From Loripinus fragilis (Eukaryota > Mollusca > Bivalvia > Lucinida > Lucinidae): a stretch of DNA of 64,000 nucleotides. This document shows, one piece after another, positions 59,201-62,072 of this stretch. Below the pieces are notes generated by a model that was not told the DNA's origin, made no database searches, and saw nothing but the letters and a program-made list of their open reading frames with translations. Position 1 is the stretch's first letter; each line of letters starts with the position of its first letter. The position numbers and the translations under genes are program-made. Location of the stretch: contig OZ026516.1 of the NCBI GenBank assembly GCA_964019695.1, positions 78,509,018 to 78,573,017 on the forward strand, given 5' to 3'.

Positions 59201-61526
59201 TGGAATTTTTGTCCACTGGGCTATAATTTTCGAATTAAATTGTGGTTCTGCCATTGAAGATTGTTTTTCATCTCAGCAAAAAATGCAGACCCTGTTATGG
59301 GTCTAGACTATAAGAATCCAGCATGAGTGTGATGGTAGGATAGAAAAATCCGTCCCAAGGATCACTGTTTGGCATCACGAGGCTTGCCGAGTTATGACAA
59401 ACGGTGATTCTGAGGGACAAATTTTTCTATCCTACCCTAACACGAATAATGGATTCTTTTTCTTGCTCACCACTGTTTTTTTTATTATTTTAAAATAAGC
59501 TTCCAGAAGTCCCTGAATACGCTAAGATGCAATTTCACATGATGACGTCACTTTAACATAACAATGACGTCCCTTGACGACCATGTGCGTGAGTTCCAAT
59601 ACAACAAATGTATGCAGCCCTCACGTGAAAGCCTAGTTAAGATAGCATGGGTAAAATAAGATTTTCTATCGCAGGGTAAAATCTCAGATATCCTTATCCG
59701 ATGTGCAAGAATGTTTATTATCTGTTACCAGAAACTAAAATAAGAATGAAGCTTGGCTAGTAAAATGATCTCATTTTTGCATCACTAGGTTTGCTGAGTG
59801 ATGACATCATGGCAAACAGTGAGTCTGACATTTTTTTACCCATTCTCACAACATTCCTACATTCTTTTTGTTTTCAACAGTTTTATTTAGGATAATTCCT
59901 GAACATGCGACTGAAGATTTTTGTGTGTGCTTCATGCACTGTATCTAAAATTTTACAAAAGTACATTATATAGGCTAGCCCATGAGATTTTGATAATTAA
60001 CCCTTAATGGGCCAATCGCAACAAAAGTCGTCTGCTTTTCTCGTCTGCTGAAATGTTTAAGAAGCCTCTATGGCAAACAGTGTGGACCCAGATCAGACTG
60101 CTCCTATAGGAGCAGTCTGTTCTGGGTCCACACTGTTTGGTTCTATATTTAATTCGTCAGTATTGTTAGGCAATTATTTGCAGCAGATGACTTCTGCAGA
60201 CGACATTTTCAATTGCATTTTTTCTTGGTGCTTTAAGGGTTAATGCAAGGGCAAGCAAAAAAAGTCCCTGCTGGGCTTGTTGAGCTTGTACCAAGACACA
60301 ATTTCACCACATTCTTTCTTGCTCACATAGACAGAAAGTGGAAAAAGATGAAGGCTCATACAAAAAAATACACTTCTGGCCCAATTCGATAACGGTGCAT
60401 GTATGTTTAAAGTGTGGCTTTACACATATGTAATAAGTACACAGGTTCAGAAAAACAAACATTTTCAGTGTACAATTGTAAATATTTTCTTACCCCTTCA
60501 TTTTTAACATATGATTTGGTTGAGAAATCAGAAAACTAATTTTTTGTTAAACACTCTTAACTAAAGGCCTGCAAGTATCATTGTCCCATGGGCAAATAAG
60601 CATTTCTAGATCATATTGATTCTCTGGAATGAAGGTGTAAAGTGACATTTTAAAAACAAATCCATTACTGCTTAAATTTGAGCTTCATTAAAGGATCACA
60701 TTTAGAGCTGCATCGTAAGTGTAGATCCTGACCTACCAGCTTCTTCAAAGCTGGCGGATCTGGATCCACACTGTTTGCAAGGAAACCTATCTGTGGGTTC
60801 AGAAAGAAGCTAATAATAAGAATATTATTTTTTGTTACACATCCAATGCAATACAGATCTTAATGCTATTTTTTTTATTCCATTTATTAGTAAGTTGATC
60901 AAAGTAAGAAAAGTGGTTAAAAACTTAAATTTAAGGTTGTGAGTATACACTTAGAAGAGAAAACGCTTTAAACAGTCATGATGATTTGAGCAAGTTAAAG
61001 GAAAATAGTACACAATACAAAGTCTGCACATTATACATAACCAAAAATCAACATTTGCATTAACCTTTAAAGCGCCAATAACAACTGCAGCAGACAACAA
61101 ATTATGCCACATCTTTCCTAGTTTTCGACAAAAATAAGGTATGATATTTCATGAGAATCGTCTGCTAGCAGACGATTCTCATGCAATATCATGCCTTATT
61201 TGTTATTTTTGAAAAAGCGGCAAAATTTGAAATTGTCATCTGCTGCAAATTATAGGTGGCGCTGTATGGGTTAATTGAATACAAACCTGAAATATGTTTG
61301 ACAGATCCCTCAAATTAAAGATGTAGTGGAACTTGATAGCTGTTGGCAGAAAGGCAGCTGTCACTTTGGTATGTAGGAGTAAAGCACCGCTAATTAAAGT
61401 GCTTGCATATTTCTGTACATTTCCAGAGAAGTGGCTGATGGCTAAATGCTGGGCCAGGATATTGGTATAGATTGATGTCAGTGCATCATGGTTCGGGAAG
61501 TTAATGGCAAATACACAGAAATGTCT
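17018..61526 (-). CDS. DNAH9-like: Axonemal dynein heavy chain, DNAH9-like (outer-arm beta), 3' part, 19 exons
   Basis: Motor subunit of the ciliary outer dynein arm; it uses ATP to slide doublet microtubules in the axoneme. Nineteen exons (61287-61526, 58094-58255, 56263-56886, 53704-53862, 44931-45164, 40931-41191, 39928-40074, 36838-38080, 35933-36150, 34708-34878, 33536-33658, 32865-33058, 31307-31583, 25667-25894, 23637-23948, 22480-22722, 20397-20585, 18355-18694, 17018-17295) join with consistent phases to 5643 nt. The 1880 residues run from late AAA3 to the conserved C-terminus ending in ALLLQV. No frameshift or internal stop is present, so I read it as functional. Family members are about 4500 residues, so roughly 58 percent lies upstream of the window. 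Stretches such as [14 protein letters not shown] and IPVDR favour DNAH9 over DNAH11 or DNAH17, by recall rather than alignment. No clear polyadenylation signal follows; TTTACT at 16967-16972 (AGTAAA on this strand) is a weak candidate. Confidence 0.97.
17427..17665. mobile_element. MITE family C copy 2, intron 18
   Basis: Ends TGAGCCACGACAAGAGATTT and AAATCACATGCACTGGCTCA are inverted repeats. The central palindrome GATCAGAC...GCGCATATGCGCAGTCTGATC is seen in related form in the other copies. 239 bp. Confidence 0.82.
18355..18694 (-). CDS. DNAH9-like: DNAH9-like exon 18 (C-terminal domain)
   Basis: Residues 1676-1788 plus one base: [57 protein letters not shown], ending AGPPREG before GTTTGT, phase 1. 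Acceptor [17 protein letters not shown] is invariant in axonemal dyneins. Confidence 0.97.
19481..19700. mobile_element. MITE family D copy 2, intron 17
   Basis: Reverse-orientation relative of 3622-3853. Left CCTGTCTTCAGGGGTTTGCG, right CAGAAACCCCAAAGACAGG are inverted. The internal GCGCAGTCTGATCAG palindrome half resembles family C. Confidence 0.65.
20397..20585 (-). CDS. DNAH9-like: DNAH9-like exon 17 (C-terminal domain)
   Basis: Residues 1613-1675: [18 protein letters not shown] after TTTTTCAG, then [18 protein letters not shown] and [12 protein letters not shown] before GTATTT. Phase 0 at both ends. QECERMN is a hallmark of the dynein C-terminal domain. Confidence 0.96.
20629..20960. 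repeat. Family L repeat, intron 16 (relative at 52560-52880)
   Basis: CATGTGATAATGATATTTAT, AATAATCTAACAGTCATGC, CCCCAACTCATTTAATAAA and GCACTCATGTAATA match in order the blocks at 52560-52880 (CATGTGATAAAGAGAATCTAAC, CCTCAACTCATTTTATAAA, GAGCACTCATGTTAGA). Unknown element type. Confidence 0.65.
20990..21150. repeat. Family N repeat (relative at 31908-32060)
   Basis: CACAGCTATCTAGTGGCATTAG and TTTGGTCTGAGCCTTCAT match CACAGCTACTTAGTGGGACTAG and TTTGGCCTGAGCTTTCAT at 31908-32060. No coding. Confidence 0.6.
21901..22453. mobile_element. MITE family B copy 2, intron 16
   Basis: Begins GACTTTTCGCTTACTGTAAA and ends TTTACAGTAACCAAAAAGTC. Nested TTAA unit 22097-22292 (right flank CTAA), core 22166-22232. 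It ends 26 bp from the exon 16 donor. Confidence 0.82.
22480..22722 (-). CDS. DNAH9-like: DNAH9-like exon 16 (C-terminal domain)
   Basis: Residues 1532-1612: [39 protein letters not shown], then [19 protein letters not shown] before GTAACA. Acceptor TTTACAG. The Gly-rich linker before SREEK is longer than in DNAH17 and resembles DNAH9. A 553-bp MITE ends 26 bp past the donor. Confidence 0.96.
22905..23055. repeat. Family M repeat (inverse copy at 45780-45935)
   Basis: GACACTGTTAAAAGTGATTG, TTTAATACAGACTGTTGG and CTTACTAGTTTTACTGTTT are found inverted at 45780-45935. Confidence 0.7.
23382..23620. mobile_element. TTAA/CCC...GGG piggyBac-type MITE, core-hairpin subfamily A, copy 1
   Basis: TTAA at 23378-23381 and 23621-23624 flank 239 bp beginning CCCTTAAAGCACCA and ending TGGCGCATTAAGGG, good terminal inverted repeats. 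The palindromic core at 23482-23550 (GCAAACAGCATGGACCCAG and its complement) surrounds AGACTGCTCC/GGAGCAGTCT. piggyBac elements use TTAA targets and CCC...GGG ends. It ends 16 bp from the exon 15 donor. Confidence 0.85.
23637..23948 (-). CDS. DNAH9-like: DNAH9-like exon 15 (AAA6 lid)
   Basis: Residues 1428-1531, starting [13 protein letters not shown] after CATATAG and ending YMHPDM before GTAAGT. Contains [18 protein letters not shown] and [19 protein letters not shown], among the best-conserved blocks of all axonemal dyneins. A TTAA MITE ends 16 bp past the donor. Confidence 0.97.
24006..24220. mobile_element. Long-palindrome MITE family E copy 1, intron 14
   Basis: Arms CCTGCCAACCAAGAGTGACA ... 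TGTCACTCTTGGCTGGCAGG, with a second inner inverted repeat around GATCACTTGTTAATTAATC / GATTGATACACAAGTGATC. Nearly the whole element can fold into a hairpin. Confidence 0.82.
24586..25632. mobile_element. Tandem ~125-135-bp repeat and microsatellite-hairpin tail, intron 14
   Basis: TTTAATTTGATATGCAACAT recurs near 24620, 24743, 24880 and 25005, each with GACCTTTTGACCCCACCCC and GTGTGTGTAAGG. The stretch ends with GGATGGATGGACGGACGG (25550) and the hairpin CCCTCCGACTTTGTCGGGGG. The same units recur at 63345-63800. Confidence 0.7.
25667..25894 (-). CDS. DNAH9-like: DNAH9-like exon 14 (AAA6)
   Basis: Residues 1352-1427: [55 protein letters not shown], ending SQ before GTAGGC. Acceptor TTACAG. 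It is separated from exon 13 by 5.4 kb holding a LINE remnant and a tandem array. Confidence 0.96.
26176..28600 (-). pseudogene. Decayed non-LTR (LINE) retrotransposon, RT plus PHD-like finger, in intron 13
   Basis: One minus-strand reading frame, 28553 down to about 26780, is broken by stops TAG (27813-27815), TGA (27288-27290) and TGA (26940-26942). A frameshift near 26770 leads into the last segment (26269-26760). Recognisable in order: a pre-RT region; RT motifs [30 protein letters not shown] and [10 protein letters not shown] (catalytic DD); a PHD-like finger (CAVC, C, WVHKKC, CARC) in which one Cys is Tyr; and a C-terminal block with [16 protein letters not shown] and LRWFGHVKR. The endonuclease domain is missing, as in 5'-truncated copies. 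The 3' end is a TGATGATGAT-type tail (26176-26215). Such RTs are annotated in animals as endonuclease-reverse transcriptase; I cannot fix the clade. It lies in the same orientation as the dynein gene. Confidence 0.9.
29074..29633. mobile_element. MITE family B copy 3, intron 13
   Basis: Begins GACTTTTCATTTACTGTAAA and ends CTTTACAGTACTCCAAAAGTC. Nested TTAA unit 29282-29466, core 29340-29406. About 560 bp, same orientation as the other two copies. Confidence 0.82.
30060..31010. mobile_element. Pearl-like element: 157-bp core array, GACGGACA microsatellite, hairpin, intron 13
   Basis: Five-plus units of about 157 bp (AAGCTTCCCCCTATAAAGTT, GAGATAACTCAAAAGGCCAG, CCTACCAAATATTATCAAAA) step at 30111, 30268, 30425, 30588, 30745 and 30902. 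A (GACGGACA)-type microsatellite follows (30911-30963), then a terminal hairpin CCCCCGATCC...GGGTCGGGGG. This layout matches bivalve pearl elements and Helentron-associated elements. ORFs through the array ([13 protein letters not shown]) are chance. Confidence 0.8.
31307..31583 (-). CDS. DNAH9-like: DNAH9-like exon 13 (AAA6/D6)
   Basis: Completes Ser 1259 and encodes 1260-1351: [52 protein letters not shown], ending GHWIVLQ before GTATTA. SPGVDP is the degenerate P-loop region of AAA6. Acceptor GAACAG. A 239-bp MITE begins 63 bp upstream of the acceptor. Confidence 0.96.
31647..31885. mobile_element. MITE family C copy 3, intron 12
   Basis: Ends TGAGCCGTGGCATGGAATTT and AAATCACATGTCATGGTTCA; 239 bp, same layout as the 17427 copy. 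Starts 63 bp upstream of the exon 13 acceptor. Confidence 0.82.
32449..32684. mobile_element. piggyBac-type MITE subfamily A, copy 2 (worn right end)
   Basis: TTAA at 32445-32448 precedes CCCTTAAAGGGC. The core palindrome is at 32550-32617. The right end has decayed to GGCACATGG before TTAA (32685-32688). Body sequence matches the 23382 copy closely. Intron 12. Confidence 0.8.
32865..33058 (-). CDS. DNAH9-like: DNAH9-like exon 12
   Basis: Residues 1195-1258 plus two bases. Starts [19 protein letters not shown] after TTCAAG and ends DRMTYAL-AG before GTAAAC, phase 2. [20 protein letters not shown] is a family signature. The split codon becomes AGC (Ser) with exon 13, where vertebrate DNAH9 and DNAH17 have Arg as I recall them. 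Confidence 0.95.
33536..33658 (-). CDS. DNAH9-like: DNAH9-like exon 11
   Basis: Residues 1154-1194: [20 protein letters not shown], then [13 protein letters not shown] before GTATGT. Acceptor CTGTAG. A 41-codon exon found only by following the family pattern between the flanking exons; phase 0 at both ends. It lies between AAA5 and AAA6. Confidence 0.95.
34530..34563. repeat. Poly-C plus CA microsatellite, intron 10
   Basis: A C tract followed by about ten CA units; similar C tracts occur at 34378, 6061, 6311 and 7699, and a G tract at 13267. A minus-strand ORF across 34336-34599 is an artefact of these. Confidence 0.9.
34708..34878 (-). CDS. DNAH9-like: DNAH9-like exon 10 (AAA5-AAA6 linker)
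   Basis: Residues 1097-1153: [20 protein letters not shown], then [23 protein letters not shown], ending TVQMCFQ before GTAAAC. Acceptor ATTTTAG. Read directly from the reverse complement; 57 codons, phase 0 at both ends. Confidence 0.95.
34905..35000. repeat. Hairpin element (relative at 59320-59470)
   Basis: GGGTGGGGTAGAAAAATTAAG and GGATTTTTCTATCCCACCC are inverted around a TCAGTGATCCTCAGGA centre. 59320-59470 has the same arms (TAGGATAGAAAAATCCGTCC / GGGACAAATTTTTCTATCCT) with a longer middle, and AATAATGGATTCTTT follows both. Confidence 0.65.
35443..35664. mobile_element. TTAA-flanked element with degenerate core, abutting the next MITE
   Basis: TTAA 35439-35442, then CCCTTATAAGCC; right end AAATGGG followed by TTAA 35665-35668, which is also the left target site of the 35669 element. 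A degenerate core (AAACTGTGCAGACCCAGATC ... GATCAGTGTCTCCACTTTTTGC) lies at about 35480-35552. The terminal repeats are weak beyond CCC/GGG. Confidence 0.6.
35669..35909. mobile_element. piggyBac-type MITE subfamily A, copy 3
   Basis: TTAA 35665-35668 and 35910-35913; ends CCCTTAATGCGCCAA and TTGGCGCTTTAAGGG; core 35741-35809. It is reversed relative to the 23382 copy. It shares its left TTAA with another TTAA-ended element (35443-35664) and ends 23 bp from the exon 9 donor. Confidence 0.85.
35933..36150 (-). CDS. DNAH9-like: DNAH9-like exon 9 (buttress coiled coil)
   Basis: Completes residue 1024 (Gly) and encodes 1025-1096: [13 protein letters not shown], a charged helix with [17 protein letters not shown] (the buttress that props the stalk), then [20 protein letters not shown]. 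Acceptor TTACAG, donor GTAACA, phases 1 and 0. A TTAA MITE ends 23 bp beyond the donor. Confidence 0.96.
36208..36446. mobile_element. MITE family C copy 4, intron 8
   Basis: Ends TGAGCCACCACATGAAATTT and AAGTCACATGTTGCTGCTCA; 239 bp. Starts 57 bp upstream of the exon 9 acceptor. Confidence 0.8.
36838..38080 (-). CDS. DNAH9-like: DNAH9-like exon 8 (MTBD, CC2, AAA5)
   Basis: The longest exon, residues 610-1023 plus one base. It opens [15 protein letters not shown] (MTBD) and holds [12 protein letters not shown] at about 650-664. The descending coiled coil CC2 lies near 676-745. Then come [17 protein letters not shown] and [18 protein letters not shown] of AAA5, and [18 protein letters not shown]. 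It ends in phase 1 at GAA-G before GTAATT. Acceptor CATTAAG. Confidence 0.97.
38151..38290. repeat. Hairpin MITE family F (copies near 4119, 38151, 52310)
   Basis: CTCAAAAGAACCGTCTCATT / AATGAGACGGTTCTTTTGAG is a near-perfect palindrome, with outer AACATATGTTTTGGGTG / CACAACATACGTTTTGGATG. Reduced relatives sit at about 4119-4305 (AACCGTCTCATGGAGACGGTT) and 52310-52440. The outer flank without the hairpin occurs near 60480. Confidence 0.7.
38380..38703. mobile_element. TTAA-flanked MITE with variant core hairpin, intron 7
   Basis: TTAA 38376-38379 then CCCTTTGTGGAA; GGG 38701-38703 then TTAA. The core at 38501-38565 keeps the outer arms GCAAACAGTGTGGACC and GGGTCCTCACTGTTTGC but has a different inner stem, GAAATGC/GCATTTC. 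A partial relative lies at about 57880-58035. Confidence 0.7.
38870..39490. mobile_element. Pearl-like element: ~150-bp core array and tail, intron 7
   Basis: Three units marked by CTCTGTACTTATTTG at 38963, 39114 and 39264, each with AAGAAAATCGGTAAAGGAAT. Tail GACGGACGGACGTACACACC and a hairpin-like GGGTATAACATAATACCC. Confidence 0.75.
39660..39855 (+). mobile_element. tRNA-derived SINE, intron 7
   Basis: CTTAGTGGTAGAGTGCTAG (box A), GGTTCAGGCTTC (box B), GTGTCCTTGAGTACGACACT, and AACTCAAACAAACAA at the 3' end. Same head type as the 40525 copy, opposite strand, lacking the GGGACGTAAAG stretch. Confidence 0.75.
39928..40074 (-). CDS. DNAH9-like: DNAH9-like exon 7 (start of microtubule-binding domain)
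   Basis: Residues 561-609: [37 protein letters not shown], ending TNMMAK before GTATCT. Acceptor TTTTCAG. This is the first half of the globular tip that contacts the microtubule. Placed by homology to the family pattern and by splice sites; all phases are 0. Confidence 0.95.
40264..40437 (+). pseudogene. LINE reverse-transcriptase C-terminal fragment in intron 6
   Basis: The + strand reads [17 protein letters not shown], then [19 protein letters not shown], then [13 protein letters not shown] and TGA. This matches the post-RT tail of jockey/CR1-like non-LTR elements ([11 protein letters not shown] and the xxLxWLPI block). An in-frame TGA sits just before (40261-40263), and no RT core is upstream. 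A dead fragment, antisense to the dynein gene and unrelated to the intron 13 copy. Confidence 0.75.
40525..40745 (-). mobile_element. tRNA-derived SINE, second type, intron 6
   Basis: Minus strand: AGCACAGTGGCTCAGTGGTA (box A) and CACGGGTTGGAGCC (box B-like), then TGTGTCCTTGAGCAAGAAC, ending TGGGACGTAAAGAATCAAAT and (CAAA)n. It has a different head from the 50285 SINE but the same GGGACGTAAAG tail motif. Confidence 0.82.
40931..41191 (-). CDS. DNAH9-like: DNAH9-like exon 6 (stalk coiled coil CC1)
   Basis: Residues 474-560. Acceptor ATACAG precedes [17 protein letters not shown]; the exon ends ALNTLNK before GTAACA, phase 0. Almost wholly coiled coil ([30 protein letters not shown]), the ascending stalk helix that carries the signal between the ring and the microtubule-binding tip. 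Confidence 0.96.
41192..42203. other. Intron 5, left part: nothing recognised
   Basis: AT-rich intronic sequence with no repeat relatives that I could find in the window. Confidence 0.55.
42204..43545. mobile_element. Mariner-like element, 1342 bp, no readable transposase, intron 5
   Basis: TA (42202-42203 and 43546-43547) flanks inverted ends CGAGGGTCATTTGGAAAGTT and AACTTTCCAAATGCCCCTCG, then TCTTAGCAT. Ends and length fit mariner elements (about 1.3 kb). I searched both strands for the catalytic blocks of a DD34D transposase and saw none; the ORFs inside are short and AT-rich. Either heavily decayed or non-autonomous. Confidence 0.7.
43917..44898. mobile_element. Large (982-bp) TTAA-flanked element with internal long inverted repeat
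   Basis: TTAA 43913-43916 then CCCTTTGCCCCATA; right end GGTGGTGCTTTATGGG then TTAA 44899-44902. The right end matches the 189-207 bp elements at 56918 and 61064 (GTCGTCTGCTGCAAA...ATAGGTGG). Inside, about 44297-44850, arms beginning GGGGCTAATTTGGCCCC and ending GGGGCCAAAATAGCCCC can pair over much of about 230 bp each. It ends 32 bp from the exon 5 donor. No transposase is readable. Confidence 0.65.
44931..45164 (-). CDS. DNAH9-like: DNAH9-like exon 5 (AAA4 end, start of stalk helix CC1)
   Basis: Residues 396-473. It begins [17 protein letters not shown] after TTTATAG and ends STASQ before GTAAAG. Contains [13 protein letters not shown], near-invariant in axonemal dyneins, followed by a heptad-like stretch that opens coiled coil 1 of the stalk. 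It is flanked on both sides by TTAA-type elements (29 and 32 bp away). Confidence 0.96.
45194..45432. mobile_element. piggyBac-type MITE subfamily A, copy 4
   Basis: TTAA 45190-45193, left end CCCTTAAAGCCCCAAG, core 45293-45361. The right end is worn (GGCACTTTAAGAGCTAA). It lies 29 bp upstream of the exon 5 acceptor, in the same orientation as the 23382 copy. Confidence 0.8.
46013..46540. repeat. CTCACCTGAG-type repeat, intron 4
   Basis: AGCTCACCTGAGTTATATAT, then two units of CAGGGGCATAATTTGAACAA-like / GATGCTACATACCAA sequence, ending ATCACAATAGCTCACC. Related to 51124-51986. Confidence 0.6.
46931..49998. repeat. 35-bp minisatellite, about 87 copies, with 1295-bp higher-order repeat
   Basis: Tandem units of 35 bp (core GAGAATGGTGTATAGAAAG plus a variable ATTATGTCCCACCAAT-type half) fill 3.07 kb of intron 4. 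The variable half alternates between ACCAAT, GCATAT, ACATAT and other forms. 47246-48540 and 48541-49835 are two adjacent near-identical blocks of 1295 bp, exactly 37 units. Thirty-five is not a multiple of three, so minus-strand ORFs ([28 protein letters not shown]) are one sequence cycling through three frames; I do not treat them as protein. Confidence 0.97.
50065..50280. mobile_element. Family J element (core-related), intron 4
   Basis: Left TTGCATGCCTTTTTGTTGTC, core-like CAGATGTTTTGTCATGCCTG and GATCTGGGTCCAAACTGTTT, right GTTATCAGCAGAAGACAAAA then GCAGGCAAAGAGTTA. The same plan is at 62073-62288 and, with the centre duplicated, at 53272-53640. The ends resemble CTCTTTGC-type worn piggyBac ends. 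Confidence 0.6.
50285..50620 (-). mobile_element. tRNA-derived SINE, intron 4
   Basis: On the minus strand it starts GGGCTGCGTAGCGCAGTCGG (box A-like) with CGAGTTCGATCCCCGCC (box B), and ends in GGGACGTAAAGCAACAAAAC and (CAAA)n. A tRNA-headed pol III SINE with a conserved tail. A headless copy is at 63108-63310. Confidence 0.85.
50654..50882. mobile_element. Long-palindrome MITE family E copy 2, intron 4
   Basis: Arms TTCCTGCCAGCCAAGAGTGA ... TCACTCTTATTTGGAACGACAG. The inner palindrome is ATCACTTGTGTATTAATCC / GAATTAATACACAAGTGAT. Confidence 0.8.
51124..51986. mobile_element. CTCACCTGAG-ended repeat element, intron 4
   Basis: Begins GCTCACCTGAGAATG and ends GGGCTCAGGTGAGC, short inverted ends. 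Internal units CAGGGGCATAATTTGAACAA and ATATCAAGGCTCTATGCTTA; GACAGACGGACGACATCC lies near the right end. A related element is at 46013-46540 (same strand), and a fragment at 28607-28790 flanks the LINE. Confidence 0.65.
52958..53098. mobile_element. MITE family I copy 2, left half only, intron 4
   Basis: Matches the left half of 16428-16748 (CTCTAAAATTT..., CAGGGATGGAATTCACC, AGAATAGCAAACAGGGAAG, CTGATCAGACTGCTTCT) then stops. Truncated. Confidence 0.65.
53272..53640. mobile_element. Family J element with duplicated core, intron 4
   Basis: Two successive core units: about 53352-53421 (inner CAGGCCGGAC/GTCGCGCCTG) and about 53530-53590 (GTCGAGCCTGATTTGGGTCC). Each is followed by TATCAGCAGATGA. 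It begins ATGCTTTTTTTGACGTCTGC and ends AACAGGCATTTGC. Confidence 0.6.
53704..53862 (-). CDS. DNAH9-like: DNAH9-like exon 4 (AAA4 small subdomain)
   Basis: Residues 343-395, read directly from the reverse complement: VVLCFSPVG, then [19 protein letters not shown], then [11 protein letters not shown]. Acceptor TTGCTAG, donor GTAAGT, phase 0. The CxxxWFxxWP block is typical of dynein AAA4. Too short to stand out as an ORF; placed by homology and splice sites. Confidence 0.95.
53887..54089. mobile_element. TA-flanked MITE with ~40-bp terminal inverted repeats, intron 3
   Basis: TA 53885-53886 and 54090-54091 flank CAGTCAAACCTGTCGTAAGC ... GCTTAAGACAGGTTTTACTG. Central palindrome: CAGGTCGAAAGTATTGCAGA / TCTGCAATACTTTCGACCTG. 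TA flanks suggest a Tc1/mariner-type mobiliser. It starts 24 bp upstream of the exon 4 acceptor. Confidence 0.78.
54290..55212. mobile_element. Pearl-like element: ~158-bp core array and tail, intron 3
   Basis: About six units with GACCTTGAAGTGTGACCTTG, TGCACACCGTCTCACTGAGA and GGTTCAGGAGATATGGAGC. Ends with GATGGATGGACAGACGAAGG and AATCCGCTTCGTGGTGGGGG. Confidence 0.75.
55886..56125. mobile_element. piggyBac-type MITE subfamily A, copy 5
   Basis: TTAA 55882-55885 and 56126-56129; ends CCTTTAATGCGCCAA and TTGGAGCTATAAGGG; core 55958-56024. About 240 bp, intron 3. Confidence 0.82.
56263..56886 (-). CDS. DNAH9-like: DNAH9-like exon 3 (AAA4, Walker A)
   Basis: Residues 135-342. Acceptor TTTCAG precedes [10 protein letters not shown]. 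The AAA4 P-loop GVGGSGKQ is at about residues 217-224, after [10 protein letters not shown]; the Walker B region FLMTDAQ is near 272-278. The exon ends VRRTLK. Its donor is GCAAGT (56262-56257), a GC-AG intron: only this cut keeps the frame into VVLCFSPVG of the next exon. Confidence 0.96.
56918..57106. mobile_element. TTAA MITE subfamily A2, copy 1
   Basis: TTAA 56914-56917 and 57107-57110; ends CCCTTAAAGCGCCAA and GGTGGCGCTTTAAGGG. It has a different central palindrome, ATGATATTTCATGAGAA...TTCTCATGAAATATCAT. 189 bp, starting 31 bp upstream of the exon 3 acceptor. Confidence 0.83.
57157..57385. mobile_element. Long-palindrome MITE family E copy 3, intron 2
   Basis: Arms TACTGTTGTGCCAACCAAGA ... 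TTTTGGCTGGCAGGACAGTA. The inner inverted repeat, GATCACTTGTGTATTAATCC with its exact complement, is uninterrupted; the best-preserved copy. Confidence 0.82.
57574..58035. mobile_element. TTAA-type element remnants (two units), intron 2
   Basis: Left unit 57574-57769: TTAA, CCCTTATCCTGGAAATA ... TGGCAGGAAAAGGG, CTAA. Right unit about 57880-58035 matches the right part of the 38380 element and ends CACAAAGGG before TTAA (58036-58039), the complement of that element's left end CCCTTTGTG. Core remnants are degenerate. The right unit ends 58 bp from the exon 2 donor. Confidence 0.55.
58094..58255 (-). CDS. DNAH9-like: DNAH9-like exon 2 (AAA3-AAA4 junction)
   Basis: Residues 81-134, from GVLFALPEC to KKAFE. 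Acceptor ATGCAG, donor GTAAGA, phase 0 at both ends. It contains [16 protein letters not shown], conserved in the DNAH9/11/17 group just before AAA4. Confidence 0.96.
58955..59090. repeat. Palindromic element, intron 1
   Basis: CAGTTATTTCATGCCTGTTT ... AAACAGGCATGAAATAACGG, with inner AGTCAAACTATTACCC/GGGTAATAGTTTTGACT. A hairpin of about 130 bp sitting inside a larger possible element (58383-59224) whose ends share GGACAAAAAT and its complement and a repeated CTTGTCC/GGACGAGT motif. Confidence 0.65.
60001..60239. mobile_element. piggyBac-type MITE subfamily A, copy 6
   Basis: TTAA 59997-60000 and 60240-60243; ends CCCTTAATGGGCCAA and TTGGTGCTTTAAGGG; core 60073-60139. 239 bp, intron 1. Confidence 0.85.
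61064..61270. mobile_element. TTAA MITE subfamily A2, copy 2
   Basis: TTAA 61060-61063 and 61271-61274; ends CCTTTAAAGCGCCAA and GGTGGCGCTGTATGGG. The central palindrome is ATGATATTTCATGAGAATCG...CGATTCTCATGCAATATCAT. 207 bp; its end is 16 bp from the exon 1 donor. Confidence 0.83.
61287..61526 (-). CDS. DNAH9-like: DNAH9-like exon 1 of window (end of AAA3)
   Basis: Residues 1-80 of the visible peptide. It starts after TTACAG with RHFCVFA and ends at NIFQ before GTTTGT, phase 0 at both ends. The motif [14 protein letters not shown] is the hallmark of the AAA3 small subdomain in axonemal dyneins. The next upstream exon is not in the window: I found nothing dynein-like between 61530 and 64000. 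A TTAA-type MITE ends only 16 bp past the exon end. Confidence 0.96.
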
Positions 61527-62072
61527 CTGTAATAGTAGCAATGATAAAGCAAACACTCAGTACAATAAACACAATGTATCAACAGTAGTAATTAACAAGA
61601 GGCCCTTGGGACCTGGATTGCTTGCCTGAATCCTCTAGGAGAGGATGTTTATCACAAAATATAAATCAAAGGATCATTGACACTTGCTTTGGCCTATGGT
61701 TTTCAGTAAAAATAAAAGTTTGTCAATCGTCCCTTTCTTCACCTTGAAGCAACCCTGACCTGAGTACTTTATGGCTGTGAAAACCATTTTCGATATTAAA
61801 TGCTTCAAAGATGTAAAATTTTGGGAAGAACAATCAGTTTTACATTAAAATATATAGAAATACGAAAACATTTTTTAAAATATCATTCCATGACAGTAAT
61901 GAAGTTCTCTAGAACCAACCTCCTAAATTGCTTTGTATTCTGTGCTAGTTTAATATAAAGTACATAAAGATTAAAAGTAGAATTAGCAAGGTTTATGCAT
62001 TTTTCATAAGAAAAAAATCTCACTGTTATTAATGACACATTCTTTTGCAAATGTCCTGTACCTATCTATTTG

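Noticed and set aside
17018..61526. Dynein copy as a pseudogene
   Set aside because: All 19 exons join in phase, with no stop or frameshift over 1880 codons and intact splice sites; odd features are confined to introns.
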